A program made the translations under genes and the position numbers. From Aulosira sp. FACHB-615 (lineage in GTDB: Bacteria; Cyanobacteriota; Cyanobacteriia; Cyanobacteriales; Nostocaceae), in NCBI RefSeq assembly GCF_014698045.1, contig NZ_JACJSE010000001.1, forward strand, positions 62,001 to 126,000: a stretch of 64,000 nucleotides of DNA, in the 5' to 3' direction. Shown here in pieces: positions 54,358-61,373 of the stretch. Position 1 is the first letter of the stretch, and each line of letters starts with the position of its first letter. Under the pieces are notes generated by a model. The model worked only from the letters and a program-made list of their open reading frames with translations. It was not told where the DNA came from and searched no databases.

Positions 54358-55725
54358 ATGACTCCAGTAGATATTCTCATTCTTTCTAATGGCCCTGGAG
54401 AAGTTACAACCTGGGTGCGTCCAGTTGTCAAAGCATTACGCCAACAACTAGGAGATGACCGTTCTTTAGTCAGAATTTCTGTAGTGTTATCACCTTGTCC
54501 TAATGCTAGTGGTAAAGAAGCAGCGATCGCACTATCCTACCCAGAAGTTGATCGAGTTCAGGGAGTAGAACATTTTTGGCAATTTTTACTCTGGGGAAAA
54601 ACCTCTGACAATTGGGAATGGAGAACTCGCGGCGTTGTCGTTTTCCTCGGTGGGGATCAAATTTTCCCGGTAATCATTGGCAAAAAACTCAAATATCGCA
54701 CCGTAGTCTACGCCGAATGGGAAGCCCGTTGGCATAATTTAATCGACCGCTTCGGTGTAATGAAATCACAAGTCGCCCAAAAAGTCTCCCCCAAATACGC
54801 CCATAAATTCACAGTCGTCGGCGACTTAATGCTAGAAGCCCAAAACTCCCTAATTCCCACTCCCCACTCTCCACTCCCCACTCCCCACTCTCCACTCTCC
54901 ACTCCCCACTCTCCACTCCCCACTCCCCACTCCCCACTCCCCACTCCCCACTCTCCACTCCCCACTCCCCACTCTCCACTCCCCACTCCCCACTCCCTCA
55001 TTATCGGTATTCTCCCCGGTTCAAAAGCTGCAAAACTCACCCAAGGAGTCCCCTTGATGTTAGCTATTGCTGAATACATCCACACCAAACAGCCCCAGAC
55101 CAAGTTTATTCTTCCGGTTGCACCAACTTTAGATTTACAAACCTTAGCCAGCTTTGCCGATCCTCAAAAAAATTCTTTTGTGGAAACTTTTAAATTTTCT
55201 GGCGGTTCTTTAATAATTCCAGAACAAAATTATGAGTATCCACTACTAAAAACCAACCAAGGATTAAACGTTGAATTACACCAAGAAAATCCCGCATACA
55301 GCATCTTGTCCCAATGTAGTATCTGCTTAACTACAGTCGGCGCAAACACAGCCGAACTTGGTTCTTTAGGTGTACCAATGATTGTGTTATTGCCGACTCA
55401 ACAGCTTGATGCTATGCGTTCTTGGGATGGTTTACCAGGATTATTAGCAAATTTACCAGGAGTAGGAACAACATTTGCCAAATTAATTAACTGGCTATTT
55501 TTACGACGCAAGGGTTTATTAGCTTGGCCAAATATCTGGGCGCAGTCAGAAATTGTTCCAGAATTAGTGGGGAAACTCCAAGCACAAGAAGTTGGCGAAA
55601 TGGTCTTAGAATTGTTAACTTATCCCGAAAAGTTACAGGAGATGCGTAACAAACTAAGACAAGTTCGCGGCGAAAGTGGCGCAGCCGAAAAAATCGCTCA
55701 AATTGTCTGTGAGGAAATTGAATGA
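54358..55725 (+). CDS. Lipid-A-disaccharide synthase-related protein with in-frame heptamer repeat insert
   Basis: 455 aa, GT-B-type glycosyltransferase of the LpxB-related family found in cyanobacteria. The N-terminal half has DILILSNGPGEVTTWVRPVV; the C-terminal half has IIGILPGSKAAKL, ILPVAPTLDL, CLTTVGANTAELGSLGVPM and AEKIAQIVCEEI. The substrate is uncertain because cyanobacterial lipid A differs from the enteric type. Between the halves, 20 ACTCCCC/ACTCTCC units (54859-54998) add a 49-residue run of PTPHSPL repeats. The frame stays open through it. No other Lpx gene is adjacent. Confidence 0.85.
   Translation: MTPVDILILSNGPGEVTTWVRPVVKALRQQLGDDRSLVRISVVLSPCPNASGKEAAIALSYPEVDRVQGVEHFWQFLLWGKTSDNWEWRTRGVVVFLGGDQIFPVIIGKKLKYRTVVYAEWEARWHNLIDRFGVMKSQVAQKVSPKYAHKFTVVGDLMLEAQNSLIPTPHSPLPTPHSPLSTPHSPLPTPHSPLPTPHSPLPTPHSPLPTPHSLIIGILPGSKAAKLTQGVPLMLAIAEYIHTKQPQTKFILPVAPTLDLQTLASFADPQKNSFVETFKFSGGSLIIPEQNYEYPLLKTNQGLNVELHQENPAYSILSQCSICLTTVGANTAELGSLGVPMIVLLPTQQLDAMRSWDGLPGLLANLPGVGTTFAKLINWLFLRRKGLLAWPNIWAQSEIVPELVGKLQAQEVGEMVLELLTYPEKLQEMRNKLRQVRGESGAAEKIAQIVCEEIE
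54859..54998. repeat. 20-unit heptamer array inside the LpxB-like gene
   Basis: Twenty contiguous 7-bp units, ACTCCCC with ACTCTCC and one final ACTCCCT. Three units make 21 bp, so the coded peptide repeats every 7 residues (PTPHSPL). No unit creates a stop in any frame of the plus strand. Confidence 0.95.
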
Positions 55726-55784
55726 AGAATTCAGAAGCCAGAATTCAGGAGTCACACAATTTTGGATTTTAGAAATGTTATTAG

Positions 55785-55825
55785 AACCCGCGCAGGAGGT
55801 CACTGAGCTTGTCGAAGTGCGGGTT
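55785..55825 (+). terminator. Hairpin after the LpxB-like gene
   Basis: AACCCGC (55785-55791) pairs with GCGGGTT (55819-55825); TAGTTTG follows. The loop holds CACTGAGCTTGTCGAAGTG, a short palindromic sequence also seen at about 59822-59842 and in part at 33555. Confidence 0.5.
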
Positions 55826-55890
55826 TAGTTTGTATAGCCCCAGAATTCAGTCTGAGGGCTATGTGCTGAAATTAGATGCACTCTTATGAT

Positions 55891-56853
55891 TTAACTAGGA
55901 AAAATTTTTCTTCGAGAAAGTGTTTGTTTCAATATTTTTGGTAGCCAGAAAAGATAATCATATACTTGTTGAGCTTGACTGTACAAAGAAAATAATTTTG
56001 TTTCACTCAATAAAGTATATGGTTGAATTATTTGTAACAAAATTGAAAATTTATCTGTTGTTTTAGTTTGAGCTACACCACTAACATTATAAGATTGCAA
56101 ATGTGGTGGTAAGCGCCAATTAATTGTATTATCTGGCTGGTGCATTACAGGCTCAACATTTCCCCGCCATGCAACTCCCATAATTTGCATAGTTTGATAA
56201 ACCATTGTCTGCCAACCTTTAGCTTTTAAATAGTCTAATCCTTTGCCGACATCAGGAGCAGTCAAATCATGAAATAAAATGAGAGCATCTGCTTCAGCAA
56301 ATTGTTCACAAATGATTGCATCATCAAGTGGTGCTGGCGCTTCGTGATGACCATCAATAAATATTAATGACCATTTTCGTTGTAATTTATTAGCTGTTTC
56401 TGCTACTGTTTGCGGGCTATATCCGGGGATGAGATTCACAGATTCTTTCACACCTGCTTGCTTGAGTGAATCTGTCACACTTTCATAAAATAATTGTTCA
56501 GATAACATCGGATCAATGACATCTAGTTCTACTCCACCTAAAGCTAAATGACAAGCTGACCAACCCATCCAACAGCCTATTTCTAAAGCCTTTTTACCTT
56601 GAAATTTTAAAGCGGTGTTGTAGAGAATATGCGCTTCATCGCGGCTGACAAATCCCACATCAGACCGACGCTGATCAACATACCAGTTATGAGGAATATC
56701 TCGTCGTAAATATAGCCAGGAAGAATCATATTTATTTCCTAGAACCATGTTAGGGAAACATAAATCTGGCTGAACAGTCTCCAGCCCTGGTGATACATAA
56801 TCTCCCTGGGGAAATGAAATAGATTTCATATCGTTGACCGTTATTTTGTTCAT
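55891..56853 (-). CDS. Class I SAM-dependent methyltransferase (Methyltransf_24-like)
   Basis: 320 aa. SAM-binding motif KALEIGCWMGWSACHLALGG is at about residues 88-107, LDVIDP at about 110-115, LIFIDGHHEAPAPLDDA at about 163-179 and ALILFHDLTAPDVGKGLDYL after it. This is the layout of small-molecule methyltransferases related to cephalosporin-hydroxylase-like proteins. The first 60 residues and the last 90 are not part of the core. The acceptor is unknown and no biosynthetic cluster is adjacent. AT-rich like the FkbM gene. Confidence 0.82.
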   Translation of the reverse strand: MNKITVNDMKSISFPQGDYVSPGLETVQPDLCFPNMVLGNKYDSSWLYLRRDIPHNWYVDQRRSDVGFVSRDEAHILYNTALKFQGKKALEIGCWMGWSACHLALGGVELDVIDPMLSEQLFYESVTDSLKQAGVKESVNLIPGYSPQTVAETANKLQRKWSLIFIDGHHEAPAPLDDAIICEQFAEADALILFHDLTAPDVGKGLDYLKAKGWQTMVYQTMQIMGVAWRGNVEPVMHQPDNTINWRLPPHLQSYNVSGVAQTKTTDKFSILLQIIQPYTLLSETKLFSLYSQAQQVYDYLFWLPKILKQTLSRRKIFPS

Positions 56854-57115
56854 TTAGTATTCTCATCTCATATTTGAATTTATCCAGCTTTTACTGCTTT
56901 TAGTCGAGAATAATTTTCTCAACAAGCATAGTTAAGAGACAAAATTAGGCTGCGATCGCACAATTGCCAATTCTGTGTTCAAGCCGGATGAGTGACATAG
57001 ATAAACTTCCTGAGATTCCCATCAAAGTCAGAATTCTCAAGCACCAATTGAAAATACCAAATTTCCCAAATTAACGGTTCGATTTTTAAGCTTGACTAAA
57101 GAAATGAGCTAAAAA

Positions 57116-57499
57116 TTAATCTGACTGGCCATCCCGTCGCCCTAGTTCATAAATCCCAGAACCAATACAAGCCAGTATCCCCATACTAATTGCCCAACTG
57201 CGACCTAAGCTGAGTTCTACACCCCAGTTAAATAAAGCACCTATCCCCAAAAACGGCACAATGCTAAATAATGAGGCGTAAAAAGCGTTTTGGGATTCTC
57301 TGGCTTTACGAGTCTTTTCAAATTCTGTCTGGCTAGTGTATAGCGATCGCTCGGCAAAATTAAACCAACGGTTCAACTGCTCAATTACCCATTCACTACA
57401 GGGGAAAAAACCTAAGTACATTGCTAAAGACCACAGACTAGCGCCAGCGATCGCAACGGTATCAATTTCAAACGAGAAAGGCAATATATCAGTCAACAT
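57116..57499 (-). CDS. Small conserved membrane protein
   Basis: 127 aa with three hydrophobic spans at about residues 12-32 (VAIAGASLWSLAMYLGFFP), 73-92 (YASLFSIVPFLGIGALFNWG) and 97-118, separated by a charged helix (SQTEFEKTRKARESQ). I do not recognise the family. The good hydrophobic pattern and a HIP1 GCGATCGC inside the frame support it as a gene; function unknown. Confidence 0.65.
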   Translation of the reverse strand: MLTDILPFSFEIDTVAIAGASLWSLAMYLGFFPCSEWVIEQLNRWFNFAERSLYTSQTEFEKTRKARESQNAFYASLFSIVPFLGIGALFNWGVELSLGRSWAISMGILACIGSGIYELGRRDGQSD

Positions 57500-57654
57500 G
57501 GCTTGGGTGCGTCCTGCGAATGGTCATCTTGGCCTTTTTTCAAGCTCCATCGACCTATTCAGCAATTTTAAGCATAAATGCTTGCACTATTTCAACTATC
57601 TAGGGCAGAAAGTCCCCGTTCACAACACAGGGGAAACACTCAGCCTCTATCTAC

Positions 57655-57895
57655 CTTGTCTCCCGTGTCTACCCTACTGTGTACACACAAGTCGAAAATA
57701 GGCAGTATGAAACGCATCCCGCCTAGAACTAAAGTTCCAGGCTCATAGCCAAAGTCCACTCAAGTGGACTGGAATGATTTTCTTGTTGAGTCATCTTCAG
57801 ATGACTTGCGCTATGAGACTCGGAATTCATTCCGAGGCGGGACATCTGCACCACACGAATATTTGTGTGTACACCGTAGCTTGTCTCCCGTGTCT
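57655..57895. repeat. Compact multi-hairpin element with inverted and direct flanks
   Basis: Outer direct repeats CTTGTCTCCCGTGTCT (57655-57670, 57880-57895). Inside these are exact inverted repeats GTGTACACACAA (57679-57690) and TTGTGTGTACAC (57863-57874). Inside these a cloverleaf-like fold is possible: outer stem TCCCGCCT/AGGCGGGA (57717-57724, 57835-57842), a small hairpin at 57726-57737, stem CTCATAGC/GCTATGAG (57742-57749, 57810-57817) enclosing two hairpins AGTCCACT/AGTGGACT (57753-57770) and AGTCATCT/AGATGACT (57789-57806), and hairpin CTCGGAAT/ATTCCGAG (57819-57836). It has no ORF. The remainder of the 57500-58287 gap is AT-rich with no gene seen. Confidence 0.75.
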
Positions 57896-58287
57896 CTCTA
57901 AAATTCCTGATTCTTGGGCATTACTTAAGTATATACATAAGTATGGCTAGATTTGCCATAAATCTAAACTGCCATTTTTGATGATACTGCAACTAAGCGC
58001 ATATTGTAAAAATTATATTTATCAATTAAAAAATCTGCAAAATGATAAATTCCAACTATTTTTTTAATCGCAAACTCTGATAACATAAACAGTGCAATTC
58101 AAGAGCTAACATCTTGAATATCCCAGCAATATTAGAAAAATAATTATACAAAATTATGTTATCGCATGAATAGATAGTATAAAAAAATCCAATTTAAAAA
58201 TTGAATTTTCTTGTAATAACTAAAGGCTAGAAATAGCTAAATTTTCAAAAAAATATAGATAATACTGTGATAATAAGGAATCAAATA

Positions 58288-58965
58288 ATGGGTCAAAGAC
58301 CAAATCAATTATTGCTTTCTGGAGCAACATTATTAGTATTGGGTTTGAGCGTTGTTGGTGTTAGCACTTTAGGCTCAAATGTCGAAACAGTTACAGCCAG
58401 AGAAGTGCAACCAAGAACAGCCGCCAGAAACAATGGTTGGTTAGCGGCTTCTTTCCCTGTAGAAAACTTTCAAGCATACACATCACCCTTTGGTTATCGC
58501 CGTTCTGCGACTGGTGGGGCGAATTGGGAATTTCACGGAGGCTTAGATATAGCCGCGCCACAGGGTAGTTATATTCGGAATTGGTGGGTAGGTAAAGTAG
58601 TTAAAGTAGGCGATCGCACCGCTTGTGGGACTCACATCGTTATAAAATCTGGTGAGTGGGAACATACCTACTGTCATCTAGAAGGCCATGTCGAAACTGC
58701 TGATGGTCGCCGCTATTTAATAGATAGGGCTGGCGGAATTTTAATTTGGGAAGGTCAAGTCATTCCCACCGGAGTCAGAATTGGTCGTGTAGGGATGACA
58801 GGACGTACCACCGGGCCGCACCTCCACTGGGGTTTGAAATATGCCAATAACTATGTAGACCCTGCATTGGTGCTAAGAGAAATGTTTACTCAGCAACAAA
58901 TTGCCAGCAGAGAATCAAGAATTGTCATTCAAGAGTCCAAAAATCAGCGCGACTCTGGTTATTAA
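58288..58965 (+). CDS. M23-family peptidase (LytM-like)
   Basis: 225 aa from ATG 58288 (AAGGA 8 nt upstream); a GTG at 58267 would add 7 residues. A hydrophobic signal or anchor is at about residues 8-28 (LLLSGATLLVLGLSVVGVS). The zinc peptidase core has YTSPFGYRR, HGGLDIAAPQG (His and Asp ligands), HIVIKSGEWEHTYCHL and GPHLHWGL (H-x-H). It would cut peptidoglycan cross-bridges in the periplasm. A diverged hairpin follows at 59059. Confidence 0.9.
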   Translation: MGQRPNQLLLSGATLLVLGLSVVGVSTLGSNVETVTAREVQPRTAARNNGWLAASFPVENFQAYTSPFGYRRSATGGANWEFHGGLDIAAPQGSYIRNWWVGKVVKVGDRTACGTHIVIKSGEWEHTYCHLEGHVETADGRRYLIDRAGGILIWEGQVIPTGVRIGRVGMTGRTTGPHLHWGLKYANNYVDPALVLREMFTQQQIASRESRIVIQESKNQRDSGY

Positions 58966-59058
58966 AAGACTTTTGAGAATTGGTGATGCGATCGCTCTGG
59001 CTGTATCAGTGTAAGGTAAAAAGTGGCTCCGTACATCTGAAGAGTGGAAAAATCAAAG

Positions 59059-59078
59059 CGACATCTTTTAAGATGTCG
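59059..59078 (+). terminator. Hairpin after the M23 peptidase gene
   Basis: CGACATCTT (59059-59067) pairs with AAGATGTCG (59070-59078), followed by GGTATCTGAAG. It looks like a diverged member of the CCCCGACTTCT palindrome family at 52786. Confidence 0.5.
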
Positions 59079-59141
59079 GGTATCTGAAGTTTGGTATAGC
59101 ACTCATATTATTGGGGATTATGACATTGAAAGTCTACGTCA

Positions 59142-59690
59142 TTAATAAATATCGTTCTTTTGATAACGCCAGTCGTACCATTGTTTAGCACTACGCACCG
59201 CAAACCACAACAGTACTAAAGCAATTATTCCCCCTTGCCACGGTGCATCAAAGGCAAACAAAACTAAGGCAATGCAGAGAGTATCTTGCAGAAAAGCCGC
59301 CCACAAAGGTAAGCCACGTAGGCGATAAAACCAACCAATCTGCACCAGTTGTAATACTAAAGCTAATAATCCACCCGTTAAAGCAATCAACCAGTCGGGT
59401 GTATCTGTAGCCGAAGCAACGGCTAAACCCATAATTGCCCCCACTATTGGAGATAACAATAGTTCAACTACCTGTATTACTCTTTGTCCCAGCAATTTTT
59501 TGCTGCCAAAAAATTCCAGTAATGACCAACTGGTAATTAAGCACAACAAAATCTTGGGGGAAATGTGAGATAAAATCGGTGTCTGCGACCACAAGTTGCT
59601 GCCCTGCAACAGTCCGATAATTAATAGAGGTATGCCTATTCTTAATCCTGCTGCCGCAGAAGCAGAAAGCATGGCAAGTATTTCAACCAT
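59142..59690 (-). CDS. DUF4126 membrane protein
   Basis: 182 aa, five or six hydrophobic spans, beginning MVEILAMLSASAAAGLRIG, a pattern of the DUF4126 family. Further spans include VVELLLSPIVGAIMGLAVAS and IALTGGLLALVLQLVQIGW. No function is known for the family. It stands alone; the 306-bp gap to purB holds a GAGTGCTGAGT unit, a TTCGACAAGCTCAGTG palindrome and no gene. Confidence 0.8.
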   Translation of the reverse strand: MVEILAMLSASAAAGLRIGIPLLIIGLLQGSNLWSQTPILSHISPKILLCLITSWSLLEFFGSKKLLGQRVIQVVELLLSPIVGAIMGLAVASATDTPDWLIALTGGLLALVLQLVQIGWFYRLRGLPLWAAFLQDTLCIALVLFAFDAPWQGGIIALVLLWFAVRSAKQWYDWRYQKNDIY

Positions 59691-59996
59691 GAGGGCAATT
59701 GCTAAATAAGTATTTGTTATTTATACTACCCAGTGTTGATCAAAATTACAGCACATAGAGAAATAATTTAGTACTAGTAAAACAAGGCAAAAATGAAGAG
59801 TGCTGAGTTAAAAGACTGCCCACACTTCGACAAGCTCAGTGCATCGCAAGGGGCGGGGCTTTTACTATAGTGCAGAAGTACTTCCTTCCTCTTTCTTCTT
59901 ACTCAGCACTCAGTACTGAGAATGATAAAAACAAAGTCCGCCTGGGCGGACTAACACCAATTCACAACCCTAAATCCCTGTATTTGTTGCCAGAAA

Positions 59997-61292
59997 CTAA
60001 ATATCCAAACGCTGGTAAATTTCTTCTAAATGTTGGAGATGGTGTTGAGGATCAAAACACTTTTCAATTTCTGCGGGGGAGAGTTTTGCTGTGACTCGTG
60101 GATCTTGGCTAATCAAATCGTGAAAATTACCGTCTGGCTTATTCCAAGCAGTATGGGCGCTTTGCTGCACGATCGCATAAGCTTCTTCGCGGTTTAAACC
60201 TTTGTCTACTAAGGTGAGTAGTACTCTTTGACTAAAGACTACACCGCCATAACAGTTGAGATTTCGCGCCATGTTCTCTGGATACACCAGCAGATTTTTT
60301 ACTAAGTCAGTGATTTCTATCAACATGAAGTGCGTTAAAATACACGCATCTGGCAACACTACCCGTTCTACAGAACTGTGGGAAATATCCCGTTCATGCC
60401 ACAAAGCGACGTTTTCTAAAGTTGCACCCGCATGACTTCTGACTAAACGCGCCATCCCGGTTAATCGTTCGGAACGAATGGGATTGCGTTTGTGGGGCAT
60501 CGCACTGGAACCTTTCTGCCCTTTGGCGAAAAATTCTTCTACTTCCAGAACGTCTGTTTTTTGCAGGTTGCGAATTTCGACGGCAAAACGTTCAATGGAT
60601 GCGGCGAGTAATGCCAATTGCTGTACATAGTCGGCGTGGCGATCGCGGGAAATTACTTGGGTGGAAGCTGTGTCTGGTTTGAGTCCCAGTTTTTCACAGG
60701 CGATCGCTTCTACACGGGGTTCAATGTTGGCGTAAGTTCCCACCGCACCGGAAATCTTACCCACTGCAATAGTTTCCCGCAGAATTTTGAGACGTTCTTG
60801 ATGGCGCAATACTTCTGCTAACCAGCCAGCTAACTTAAAACCAAAGGTAATCGGTTCGGCGTGGATACCATGCGATCGGCCAATCATCACGGTATTTTTG
60901 TGTTCCCGCGCCTTTTGGCGAATTACCTCAATCAAATCTGCCAGTCTTTGGGATATCACATCCAAGCTGGCGACTAGTTGCAATGCTAAAGCCGTATCTA
61001 GTACATCGGAACTAGTTAGACCTAAGTGAATATAACGTCCAGCCTCACCTACATATTCGTTGACGTTTGTCAAGAAAGCGATGACATCATGACGGACTTC
61101 TGCTTCAATTTCCAGAATCCGTTTCGGCTCAAAATTAGCCTTGGCTTTGATTTCCTCAACTGCACCAGAGGGAATGTAACCTAATTCAGCTTGGGCTTCG
61201 CAAGCTGCAATCTCTACCTGAAGCCAGGTTTTGAACTTATAAAATTCAGTCCACAGGTTGCCCATTTCGGGCAAGGTATAACGCTCAATCAA
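59997..61292 (-). CDS. purB: Adenylosuccinate lyase
   Basis: Cleaves SAICAR and adenylosuccinate, releasing fumarate, in purine synthesis. 431 aa; MIERYTLPEMGNLW start, catalytic-region TSSDVLDTA at about 90-98, GRSHGIHAEPITFG at about 138 and the fumarase/ASL signature GSSAMPHKRNPI at about 260-271. Length is normal. Stands alone upstream of the exoprotein gene on the same strand order but not in an evident operon with it. Confidence 0.97.
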   Translation of the reverse strand: MIERYTLPEMGNLWTEFYKFKTWLQVEIAACEAQAELGYIPSGAVEEIKAKANFEPKRILEIEAEVRHDVIAFLTNVNEYVGEAGRYIHLGLTSSDVLDTALALQLVASLDVISQRLADLIEVIRQKAREHKNTVMIGRSHGIHAEPITFGFKLAGWLAEVLRHQERLKILRETIAVGKISGAVGTYANIEPRVEAIACEKLGLKPDTASTQVISRDRHADYVQQLALLAASIERFAVEIRNLQKTDVLEVEEFFAKGQKGSSAMPHKRNPIRSERLTGMARLVRSHAGATLENVALWHERDISHSSVERVVLPDACILTHFMLIEITDLVKNLLVYPENMARNLNCYGGVVFSQRVLLTLVDKGLNREEAYAIVQQSAHTAWNKPDGNFHDLISQDPRVTAKLSPAEIEKCFDPQHHLQHLEEIYQRLDI

Positions 61293-61373
61293 CGTTCGCG
61301 GCAGAATACAACTGTCATATTCTACATGCTAATCAGCATCGATAGACAATAAGAAGGTGATAGGTGACACGAC

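Noticed and set aside
54708..55103. 131-codon minus-strand frame rich in GVGSGEW
   Set aside because: It is the reverse reading of the ACTCCCC heptamer array within the LpxB-like gene; the repeat has no stop in any frame.
57336..57701. 121-codon plus-strand frame
   Set aside because: Starts antisense to the small membrane protein and ends in the repeat flank of the multi-hairpin element; no coherent product.
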